NCBI GenBank assembly: GCA_012964265.1
Contig: DTUH01000251.1
Location: forward strand, 1-8,069
Source: Candidatus Lambdaproteobacteria bacterium
GTDB lineage: Bacteria; SAR324; NAC60-12
Length of the DNA stretch: 8,069 nt
Direction: 5' to 3'
Part shown: piece by piece, positions 1 through 5,410 of the stretch
Layout of the letters: each line of letters opens with the position of its first letter
How positions within the stretch are numbered: position 1 is the stretch's first letter
Notes under the pieces: model-generated
Told to the model about the DNA's origin: nothing
The model's database searches: none
What the model saw: only the letters and a program-made list of their open reading frames with translations
Translations under genes and position numbers: made by a program

Positions 1-191
1 CGGACTGGAATTTTAAGGAAATCTGTACGCCAAATGAATATGCCGCAGAAATTGAGGGCTGGATCAACAACTATGGTGTGCAAATTATCGGTGGTTGTTG
101 CGGAACCGGTCCGGAACATATCCGGATGCTCAAGAAGAGTCTCCCAAAACATCTGCCAAAAAAATTAAAGCGAAATTATAATCCGCCATAG
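1..191 (+). CDS. Homocysteine S-methyltransferase family protein, C-terminal end (5' partial)
   Basis: The open frame starts at base 3 and ends with TAG at 189-191, giving 62 visible residues. The motif GGCCGTGPEHI at visible residues 30-40 is the C-terminal zinc-binding signature of the homocysteine S-methyltransferase fold (MetH N-terminal domain, BHMT, MmuM and YitJ-type enzymes). The adjacent cysteines, visible residues 32 and 33, are two of the three zinc ligands that activate the homocysteine thiol. The third ligand would lie upstream, outside the window. The preceding TPNEYAAEIEGW segment matches the helix that normally comes before the last barrel strand. The protein ends about 20 residues after the motif in a lysine-rich tail, so no cobalamin or MTHFR domain follows and a stand-alone or C-terminal methyltransferase domain is expected. 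The methyl donor cannot be told from this piece. A terminator candidate begins within the stop codon region, suggesting this is the last gene of its operon. Confidence 0.85.
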   Translation, partial: DWNFKEICTPNEYAAEIEGWINNYGVQIIGGCCGTGPEHIRMLKKSLPKHLPKKLKRNYNPP

Positions 192-194
192 CAT

Positions 195-223
195 TTCCTC
201 ACAAAATGCAGTAGGAATTTTTT
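195..223 (+). terminator. Candidate intrinsic terminator of the methyltransferase gene
   Basis: The arms TTCCT-(C)-AC at 195-202 and GTAGGAA at 211-217 can pair as a 7-bp stem with one bulged C and an 8-nt loop, and are followed at once by six T residues (218-223). It lies four bases past the stop codon at 189-191. The stem is AT-rich and therefore weak. An alternative stem, GCATTT/AAATGC (191-196 with 204-209), overlaps it. The T-run serves only the plus-strand transcript. It overlaps the stop codon of the convergent lipoprotein gene. Confidence 0.45.
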
Positions 224-890
224 ACTCCAGCTTCCACAAATCGATATTGTCCACTTCTTTTAATTCTTCGAGCAATTTAGTTTTAAAACTTTCTTCCAGG
301 TCAACAACCTGCGCAAACCGAACTCTCTGTTCCTTCATTGCCTTTTGCTCGGCTTTCCTTTCAGCTTTCTGTTTTTTCCGTTCCTGCATCCGCTGCGCAT
401 CAGTCATATTCCGCATATCTTTCCTCTCCCTTTTTTTACCAGGCTTCGGCTGCTGAAACAAAAACATTTTATCAATGATTGTAATTTTACCTTTTTCAAG
501 TTCAAATTCACCAATTTCACTTATTCTTTCAGGACGAGGCTTACCGCCAAGTTTAAACCCGGGCTTTGCCTTCCTGTTCATTTCAGTGATTTTGTATTTT
601 CCCGGCTTGAGCTGGGTGTTATATGAAAAAAGCATTTTTGGATTTGGTTCAATTGTATGATGTATGACTTCTTTGCTCTTTGAATCCTCAATTGAGACAT
701 CCAGAGTGAAGACAAAAAGATCCAATGTTTGGCGGGTTTCCACAGGAATGATCAGGATAGTTTGATTGCTGGCATCCGGTTCAGGAAATGTTAAGGAACA
801 ACCTGTGAGAAAGAGTGCAGTTACAATTATGAGATTTTTAAAATTATTACGAATAATTCTAAAAGTGTTTAATTCTAATTTAGCATACAT
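222..890 (-). CDS. Putative lipoprotein with a lysine/arginine-rich helical segment
   Basis: This encodes a 222-residue protein of unknown function. The N-terminus carries arginines and lysines, then a hydrophobic core (residues about 19-29) and the lipobox LTGC with Cys31 as the predicted lipidation site. Ser32 at +2 would favour outer-membrane sorting by the enterobacterial Lol rule. After the lipobox, residues about 44-140 are rich in beta-type segments with a LKPGKYKI turn (95-102), reminiscent of carboxypeptidase-regulatory-like or Ig-like beta-sandwich domains; this fold is inferred. Residues about 148-190 are highly charged and probably a continuous helix dominated by K, R, E and Q. 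A short acidic helical tail (197-222) follows. The ATG start at 890-888 is fixed by a perfect AGGAGG four bases upstream. The gene converges with the methyltransferase gene. I do not recognise a named family. Confidence 0.8.
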   Translation of the reverse strand: MYAKLELNTFRIIRNNFKNLIIVTALFLTGCSLTFPEPDASNQTILIIPVETRQTLDLFVFTLDVSIEDSKSKEVIHHTIEPNPKMLFSYNTQLKPGKYKITEMNRKAKPGFKLGGKPRPERISEIGEFELEKGKITIIDKMFLFQQPKPGKKRERKDMRNMTDAQRMQERKKQKAERKAEQKAMKEQRVRFAQVVDLEESFKTKLLEELKEVDNIDLWKLE

Positions 891-894
891 ATTT

Positions 895-900
895 CCTCCT
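895..900 (-). promoter_or_regulatory. Consensus ribosome binding site of the lipoprotein gene
   Basis: AGGAGG on the minus strand stands four bases (AAAT) before the ATG at 890-888. It is the strongest Shine-Dalgarno match in the window and fixes the start of the lipoprotein, which is needed to place the long basic N-region before the signal core. Confidence 0.7.
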
Positions 901-1088
901 TGTTTAAGGCTGGATTATTGGTAAAGAAATCAACTGAACCCGCATCTTTAATTTTTCAGGACTAGATGCCGAAACATTTTCTCCGGTTATGGTTTTGTAA
1001 ACAGACTGCCCGGCACGTTACTCTAACCGGGCTCTTATTAACAAAATGTCCTTATTCTTAACTAATTCGACAATTACGAGTTTTAGTG

Positions 1089-1165
1089 TGTCATCCCGAA
1101 CGGACGTGAGGGGCCTTATACAAAATCAACACTTTATCAGATCTCTCCTATCGGTCGAGATGACA
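1089..1165. repeat. MITE-like palindromic repeat with TGTCAT/ATGACA ends (77 bp)
   Basis: The left end TGTCATCCCGAACGG and the inverted right end TGTCATCTCGACCG are nearly identical. The similarity continues imperfectly inward through GTGAGGGGCCT against AGGAGAGATCT, leaving about 25 unpaired central bases. This architecture (GTCATCC...GGATGAC palindromes between genes) is widespread as a non-autonomous intergenic repeat in many bacterial genomes. I see no direct target duplication at the edges. The element is too short to code, and family membership is inferred from shape and sequence, not from a copy count. Confidence 0.55.
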
Positions 1166-1182
1166 TGCCGAAGTCAATAATA

Positions 1183-1205
1183 TCAGTATTTTACGAAATT
1201 ACTGA
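1183..1205 (-). terminator. Hairpin downstream of the small membrane protein gene, possible terminator
   Basis: TCAGTA (1183-1188) and TACTGA (1200-1205) are perfect inverted arms. Inside them, after one T-T mismatch, TTT and AAA continue the stem around the loop ACG. On the minus strand the hairpin starts 27 bases after the stop of the gene ending at 1233 and is followed by TATTATTG, a weak T-tract. It may terminate that gene or protect the mRNA end. Confidence 0.4.
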
Positions 1206-1232
1206 TTCACTGACTAAGCAACTGCAATTGGA

Positions 1233-1484
1233 TCATTCCGGCGGAGGACCCATGAATCTGTCGCCGGATTCAAAATTTGGCGAAGAATCGAGATTTGCAA
1301 TTTTATATTTTCCATTAGAAGTATTTAGAACAACTGCTTTGCTGTCATTGTTTGGGATAGTATATAGCTGGAACATTCCTGTCGGCGGAGGTCCCTTCTT
1401 TCTTTTTTGATCAGCTGCACCAAAAATAAAAACAAGTACAACTCCAAATAAAACACCGATTATCACTGATTTTAAATCAATCAT
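1233..1484 (-). CDS. Small single-pass membrane protein of unknown function
   Basis: This encodes 83 residues. A hydrophobic membrane segment spans residues about 6-23 (IIGVLFGVVLVFIFGAA), followed by a strongly basic stretch QKRKK (26-30) and a soluble tail of about 50 residues. The charge pattern suits either an N-in anchor with the basic stretch at the membrane surface or an uncleaved signal. The tail contains GMFQLYTIPN and VVLNTSNGKYKI, two beta-like segments resembling small anchored proteins with a 'YQ...-x-VIDTxTGxxx' pattern; this is a resemblance only. A GPPP motif occurs after the basic stretch and again at the C-terminus. The ATG at 1484-1482 is supported by AAAGGAG at 1496-1490 and by a promoter 50 bases upstream. 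A hairpin follows the stop. The gene appears monocistronic. Confidence 0.72.
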   Translation of the reverse strand: MIDLKSVIIGVLFGVVLVFIFGAADQKRKKGPPPTGMFQLYTIPNNDSKAVVLNTSNGKYKIANLDSSPNFESGDRFMGPPPE

Positions 1485-1533
1485 AGCATCTCCTTTCTTT
1501 CAGGTTTTGGATTGGATATTCAGCACAATTAGA

Positions 1534-1562
1534 AACGTACTCCCATTAAATAGAGATGTCAA
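1534..1562 (-). promoter_or_regulatory. Promoter candidate for the small membrane protein gene
   Basis: On the minus strand a perfect TTGACA (-35, 1562-1557) is followed after exactly 17 bases by TACGTT (-10, 1539-1534, three of six consensus positions). Transcription would begin near 1527 and give a leader of about 43 bases containing the AAAGGAG ribosome binding site at 1496-1490. The spacing and the perfect -35 make this the best sigma-70-type promoter in the window. Confidence 0.5.
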
Positions 1563-1702
1563 TAAAAAATTTAACCGGAATAATACTCTTGTCTGTGTTC
1601 TCGGGTTTCCCTGTGCTAAAATATTTTTTTACATAGTAGCTGGATTGATAATCAAGTAGATAGCATATACAAGTTCATATAAAGCTGACATCATCAACCA
1701 AT

Positions 1703-1854
1703 TGTCATTCCCAGGCACGTGGGAACCCAGAGGTGAGGCTACAGAGCCTGTTCTCAAACAGAACGTTGAGTTGTATCCTGCATCAGGTTGTGGAAAAGAT
1801 TTGCAGTAGAACTCCTGGATTCTGGGTCTGCGCTTCACTTCGCCCGGAATGACA
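1703..1854. repeat. MITE-like palindromic repeat with TGTCATTCC/GGAATGACA ends (152 bp)
   Basis: The nine terminal bases TGTCATTCC (1703-1711) are the exact inverse of GGAATGACA (1846-1854). Further inward GGCACGTGGGAACCCAGA on the left corresponds imperfectly to the inverse of TCTGGGTCTGCGCTTCACTT on the right. The translated minus strand gives the VIPGEVKRRPRIQE type of peptide that often appears as a false protein when such repeats are annotated. It differs in inner sequence from the repeat at 1089-1165, so the two are probably different families sharing the TGTCAT terminus. Confidence 0.6.
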
Positions 1855-2051
1855 TTAGAGGAGAATCGAAAATGGAGACTGTTATCCTGTGAAGACAAAC
1901 CGCAGGAAAAGGAAGTCAAGCAACCGTAGTGAGGAGTTTTTGTGAGGTTTCAGGTGAATCCTTTGCAGATGACATCCTGAATTGAAATATTATTTGTTGA
2001 TAAAATTGAAAAATATTATTTTTCAGCAAGCCCTAACCAAAGGAGAATAGA

Positions 2052-2339
2052 ATGAGCGCTTATGTCATAGTCGATATTACTGTCACTGATCCGGAACGTT
2101 ATGAGGATTACAAAAAACTCGCACCGCCGGCAATAGCAGCATATGGGGGAAAATACGTGGTTCGCGGGGGAAAATCTGAAAAACTCGAAGGCAACTGGGA
2201 ACCGAACCGCATCGTAATTCTCGAGTTTGAAAGCACAGAAAAAGCGAAAGAGTTTATCAATTCACCTGAGTACCGAGAGGCCCGCGCGTTGAGGCACGAA
2301 ACGGCCTCCTCAAATATGATTGTGGTGGAAGGTTTGTAA
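2052..2339 (+). CDS. DUF1330 domain protein
   Basis: This encodes 95 residues, essentially the whole of a DUF1330 domain, a small ferredoxin-like alpha/beta fold of the dimeric alpha-beta barrel type whose biochemical role is not established. Family features are visible in order: the first strand MSAYVIVDITV, the DPERYEDYK helix start (13-21), YGGKYVVRGG (31-40), the LEGNWEPNRIVILEF strand (45-59), the FINSPEYREARALR helix (68-81), and a last strand ending VVEGL. Length and motif spacing match the family, so the protein looks intact. The ATG is supported by AAAGGAG at 2039-2045 with a six-base spacer. It is a lone plus-strand gene that converges with the broken CoA ligase; the two stop codons are only 11 bases apart. 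Confidence 0.92.
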   Translation: MSAYVIVDITVTDPERYEDYKKLAPPAIAAYGGKYVVRGGKSEKLEGNWEPNRIVILEFESTEKAKEFINSPEYREARALRHETASSNMIVVEGL

Positions 2340-2350
2340 GTGGCCGCAGC

Positions 2351-3710
2351 CTAGCCTTGTCTCAATTTGAAGCGTTGTATTTTTCCTGTTTCAGTTTTCG
2401 GGAGTGAGTCAACAAATTCAAGAGCGCGCGGATATTTGTAGGGCGCAATTGAATTTTTGACGAAATTCTGCAATTCCTTTACGAGTGTTGCATTTCCGGC
2501 AGAACTTTGCTGCAGCACAACGAAAGCCTTGACGAGGCTGCCGCAAGATAACGACAGCCCGTCGGTCCTCTTACGGCAAGTTTTCCGGTTGTTCCCGGCG
2601 GGACTTCATTTCCGGAATCATCAACCACCTTCGCTTGATAACCTTCCAGCGGTTTTCCGGTTGATCCCGGACGAATATCATCTGAACGTGAAGACATGAA
2701 AATATGAAGCAACTCGGTTGAGCCGATTCCGTCCAGAATTTCAAGACCCTTTTTTCTTTCCAGGAATCCCATGTCGGTTTGGGTAAAGTTTCACCTGCAG
2801 AAACACAGGTTCTGACTGAAGACAAATCACCGTCTTGCAGTTTTGCAAGCAAAAAGCGATAGGCAGTTGGTGAAGTGAAAACAATACTTGCCTGATGTTT
2901 TTTGATTGCAGGAAGGAGCAAATCCGGAGTTGCCTGTTCCAGTAAAATTGTCGAAGCACGGGCGTACATCGGAAAAAGCAGTTGTCCTCCCAAACCAAAT
3001 GTGAACGCCAGCGGAGGACTGCCGATAAAGCGGTCTTCCGGAGTTGGAGCCAGTACCGGCTCTGAGTAGGCACGGCAGATGGTGAGCATATCCCGCTGAA
3101 AATGCATTGTGCCTTTCGGCTGTCCTGTCGTTCCGGAAGTGAAGGCAATCAGACAGGTGTCATCTGCTTTGCTGGGATAGTTTTCAAAAGATTCCGGTTT
3201 TGAGGACATCATTTGTTCGAGCTCTGACTCGCCAAAAAGAAGAACCTGTTCCAGCATCGAATCCGACTTTGCACTCTGCAGTTCATCTGCAAGACGCACA
3301 TCACAAAGTGCAATTTTGATTTGAGCTTTTTCAATCATTACAGCAAGTTCTTTTTCCCGGAACAAGGGCATAGTCGAAACGGCAATTCCTCCCGCCTTTA
3401 TCACGCCAAACCAGCAGGCAGCCATCATATAGGTGTTCGGTGCACGCAGCAAAACACGGTTTCCCGGCAACAGTCCGCAGTCATCCAGCAGCACATGTGC
3501 AATCTGATTGGCATCTTTCTGCAGGCGTGCATAGCTGTTTTCCTGATCCGGCGTTACAATCACAGTCTGCTCGCCAAAGCCCTCTGCTACTGCATCATCA
3601 AGAAAAAAAATTGTACAGTTAATTTTTTCAGGATAGTCCAGATCTACTAAATTCCTGAAATCCGGCCACTGTTCAATTGGTGGTAAATTGTCTTTGGCAA
3701 ACGTATCCAA
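2351..3710 (-). pseudogene. Benzoate / 2-aminobenzoate-CoA ligase, frameshifted and internally deleted
   Basis: This is a remnant of an ANL-superfamily acyl-CoA synthetase of the benzoate-CoA ligase group, which activates aromatic acids with ATP and CoA. The first frame (3710 to about 2756) runs from DTFAKDNLPPIEQWPDF through the P-loop AFTSGTTGQPKGT (residues 189-201) to AGETLPKPTWDSWKEK. A missing base in the A6 tract (T2750-2755 on the plus strand) shifts the frame. The homologous reading then continues as GLEILDGIGSTELLHIF (adenine-binding motif) and ...GPTGCRYL. Near 2539-2545 the sequence jumps to GSLVKAFVVL in a third frame and ends LPKTETGKIQRFKLR with TAG at 2353-2351, so the catalytic lysine motif survives. 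About 70-80 residues are lost, including the TGD motif and the hinge region. The first codon is TTG, immediately preceded by an in-frame TAG, with no clear ribosome binding site, so the original start may also be lost. The enzyme should be inactive. Confidence 0.88.
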
Positions 3711-3797
3711 CTATCTTTATGTCAAAACTTTTTCTATAGAAATTTTGTGAATGAAGCTGCGAATCTACTTGATTCCCAATCTGTAATAAATACAGTT

Positions 3798-4103
3798 TCA
3801 GGGCTGAAAAATCAACCGTGATTGTTGATTAACCGGAATCTCATCGCTGTTGATAATTTGTCTGCGCGATTTTCCGGCAAGGTAGAGAGGAGTTTGATCC
3901 TGGTAATGCTGATCAAAAAAATATCCTGACTGTCCGGTTGGACTTATTCCAGTTGAATTTTCAGCATCTCCAAAATCAATAACGCGGCGTGTCGAGGATC
4001 CAGAACTGACTTTCAGCTCCTTTGGTCCATATTTGTGCTTAATCTGGTTGACCACATCTTTACTGCCCCATTCCCAGGCGCTGACATCTGAACCAAAATC
4101 CAT
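3798..4103 (-). pseudogene. C-terminal fragment of a penicillin acylase (peptidase S45) family protein
   Basis: The 101-codon open frame resembles only the last part of S45 Ntn-hydrolase beta chains: a WEWG motif (residues 10-13), RRVIDFGDAENSTG (39-52), and the characteristic GQSGYFFDQHYQDQTPLYLAGK (57-78), which corresponds to the GQSG-x-HY-x-DQ-x-PLW-x-GRY C-terminus. Complete members are about 700-850 residues and self-cleave at an internal serine, all of which is missing here. The homology may extend a few codons upstream (RLSLE), across the stop of the PilZ gene, where an in-frame TAG then ends it. The ATG at 4103 lies eight bases after the PilZ stop codon. I infer a deletion remnant; expression as a short peptide cannot be excluded. 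It lies on the same strand as the broken CoA ligase 87 bases downstream. Confidence 0.65.
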
Positions 4104-4111
4104 TTCCAGAC

Positions 4112-5329
4112 TCAGGCGGCTTCCATACTGAGTTTTCTACGATGCAGATATTGATTAAGTTTCATATGTGTAAGCATATCAATGTCACGGAACATAAAGT
4201 GGAGATCAACCTGTCCGCCGCTTTGAATAACTTCGAGTACTGTAGCCGCCAGATTCTGGCGTAAACTGGCATAAGGTAAATGAAAAAGAAAAACATCTCC
4301 TTTGTTTATGCCCTGCGGGGGCAGTTCGTTCAGCTGAACTTTAATTCCCCCTGCACTCATATCTTTTATTATTCCAGACAGTTTGTGGTGCTGAAGCTTT
4401 CCCAGTTCAAACTGCTGCTCCAGTTCAAACTGCTTTGCTGTCACCAGCTGAAAATCCATCTCCAGATCCATTGTTAATCGTTCGGAGGCCCGTATTTGCA
4501 TTTTCCGAATTTCATTGGTGTGCTTCAGAATAACTGCGTTGATATCAGTCACCAGCTGTCCAATGATATTAAACTTGAACTCATAATCCGCATCATTGCC
4601 GCGGCGAATCTTGCAGTATAACACCTTAAACTGCTTGATATTGGCTGGACGCCGTTTTACAGTCGGCGGTTTTATCAGCAGCTGAGTCTCATCCGAATCG
4701 AGGATGGAACTCATGAAGACTATATTTTTCCCCCTGTGGTGAATCTGGAACTCCAGATGCGTACCGGCTTCAAGCATTTGTGTACAGGGAAAGCCAACTT
4801 CCGCATTCTTGAAAGTAAACTGCAAACTTTTACGCAGCATAAAAATTTTCGGCAAATCCGATTTTGAAAATCTCGGAGAATTTTTAAAGTCCTCAACTGT
4901 TTGTTCAAATTTTTCTGTTGACATGATGGCCGGCAAAAGTTTCTCCGGATCACGTGTATTGCACAATTCAATTAAATAATCCCGTTCCTCATCATCTACT
5001 TGTCTAGCTTCAAACTCCGAGTCCACAGCTAGCTGAGCCTGATCTTCCGCAATCTGTTCCAGCCCTTCCCGTATTTTCTTATTGTGGAGATAACGTACCA
5101 GAAAAATACCTCCAACTACTGAGCAGACAAAAAATGAAGCTAATAAATAAAAACTTAAAGGAATTTCTGAAAGGGGTGGCATGGTCTGCAGCATATTTGT
5201 CGTCTGCAGATCCTTAAGTCCAAAATTTGCTTTATTTGGACCCCTGCTAATTCCGCTAAGTAGCAACCACGTAGTAAAAATAGCGGCTAATCTTCCAAAT
5301 TTTTGGAAATGTTCTCTTAATTCAAACAT
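4112..5329 (-). CDS. Membrane-anchored PilZ domain (c-di-GMP receptor) protein, YcgR-like
   Basis: This encodes 405 residues from ATG 5329; a TTG at 5344 would add five. Two hydrophobic segments are visible: residues about 14-27 (LAAIFTTWLLLSG, signal anchor or signal peptide) and about 56-79 (IPLSFYLLASFF...FLVRYL, membrane anchor). A charged helical linker follows (85-150). Residues about 180-225 look like the PilZ-N/YcgR-N beta domain (AGTHLEFQIHHRGKNIVFMSSI). The C-terminal PilZ domain has both c-di-GMP motifs: RxxxR as RASER (280-284) and DxSxxG as DMSAGG (323-328). These support real ligand binding, and a cytoplasmic effector tethered to the inner membrane is inferred. Between the two motifs QFELEQQFELGK comes from a short tandem DNA duplication. 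No flagellar, pilus or GGDEF/EAL gene is nearby, so the output is unknown. Neither start has a good ribosome binding site. It follows pheA by 81 bases. Confidence 0.88.
   Translation of the reverse strand: MFELREHFQKFGRLAAIFTTWLLLSGISRGPNKANFGLKDLQTTNMLQTMPPLSEIPLSFYLLASFFVCSVVGGIFLVRYLHNKKIREGLEQIAEDQAQLAVDSEFEARQVDDEERDYLIELCNTRDPEKLLPAIMSTEKFEQTVEDFKNSPRFSKSDLPKIFMLRKSLQFTFKNAEVGFPCTQMLEAGTHLEFQIHHRGKNIVFMSSILDSDETQLLIKPPTVKRRPANIKQFKVLYCKIRRGNDADYEFKFNIIGQLVTDINAVILKHTNEIRKMQIRASERLTMDLEMDFQLVTAKQFELEQQFELGKLQHHKLSGIIKDMSAGGIKVQLNELPPQGINKGDVFLFHLPYASLRQNLAATVLEVIQSGGQVDLHFMFRDIDMLTHMKLNQYLHRRKLSMEAA
4402..4434. repeat. Tandem 15-bp repeat with 18-bp period inside the PilZ gene
   Basis: CCAGTTCAAACTGCT occurs at 4402-4416 and again at 4420-4434, an in-frame period of 18 bases. 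It encodes the duplicated QFEL...QFEL segment between the two c-di-GMP-binding motifs, so a six-residue insertion by slippage is likely. Each unit contains the internal palindrome CAGTTcAAACTG. Confidence 0.6.
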
Positions 5330-5356
5330 GAATTTTCTGACCAAAACAAGGACTGT

Positions 5357-5393
5357 TTACTGAATTTAATGAAGTTTTTACCTGATTCAGTAA
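5357..5393. promoter_or_regulatory. Long inverted repeat between pheA and pilZ
   Basis: TTACTGAAT (5357-5365) and its exact inverse ATTCAGTAA (5385-5393) are separated by 19 bases. They lie between the pheA stop and the PilZ start, 28 bases upstream of the PilZ ATG. The half-site centres are 28 bp apart, a little under three helical turns. The dyad could be an operator, an RNA hairpin between the two genes, or chance in AT-rich DNA. No T-run follows, so an intrinsic terminator is unlikely. Confidence 0.35.
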
Positions 5394-5410
5394 CGCATCT
5401 GTTATGCCAT

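Larger units (their letters stand above)
891..1232. other. Intergenic region with hairpins and one palindromic repeat
   Basis: I see no supported gene here. The stretch holds the lipoprotein upstream region (no clear -35/-10 pair found), a GC-rich dyad GCCCGG/CCGGGC at 1008-1013 and 1027-1032 with a 13-nt loop, a TGTCAT-bounded palindromic repeat at 1089-1165, and the hairpin at 1183-1205. The GC-rich dyad lacks an adjoining T-run on either strand, so I do not call it a terminator. Confidence 0.6.
1485..2051. other. Gene-free region with a promoter and a palindromic repeat
   Basis: I find no credible gene in these 567 bases. It contains the promoter and leader of the small membrane protein gene on the minus strand, a 152-bp palindromic repeat at 1703-1854, and an AT-rich stretch (about 1981-2022) that leads into the DUF1330 gene. 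Several -10-like hexamers lie in that AT-rich stretch, but none has a well-spaced -35, so no plus-strand promoter is called. Confidence 0.6.

Noticed and set aside
247..660. Three overlapping plus-strand ORFs rich in F, S and C
   Set aside because: They are antisense shadows of the lysine-rich lipoprotein gene; the codon content mirrors the AAA/GAA-rich opposite strand.
1008..1032. GCCCGG/CCGGGC hairpin as a terminator
   Set aside because: The stem is good, but neither strand has a T-run next to it, and it is far from any gene end.
1165..1410. 81-codon plus-strand ORF
   Set aside because: It is antisense to the small membrane protein gene, which has a ribosome binding site, promoter and TM segment. 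This ORF has none, and its start lies at the edge of a repeat.
1629..1919. 96-codon minus-strand ORF
   Set aside because: It lies almost wholly on the palindromic repeat at 1703-1854, encodes the typical false repeat peptide, and has no ribosome binding site.
2750..2756. Programmed -1 frameshift in the CoA ligase at GAAAAAAGGG
   Set aside because: The in-phase heptamer is A AAA AGG, which does not allow proper re-pairing at the second codon, and the downstream deletion would still leave the product broken.
2741..3148. 135-codon minus-strand ORF inside the CoA ligase
   Set aside because: It is an out-of-frame shadow of the ligase remnant with no family features; the ligase P-loop frame is the real one.
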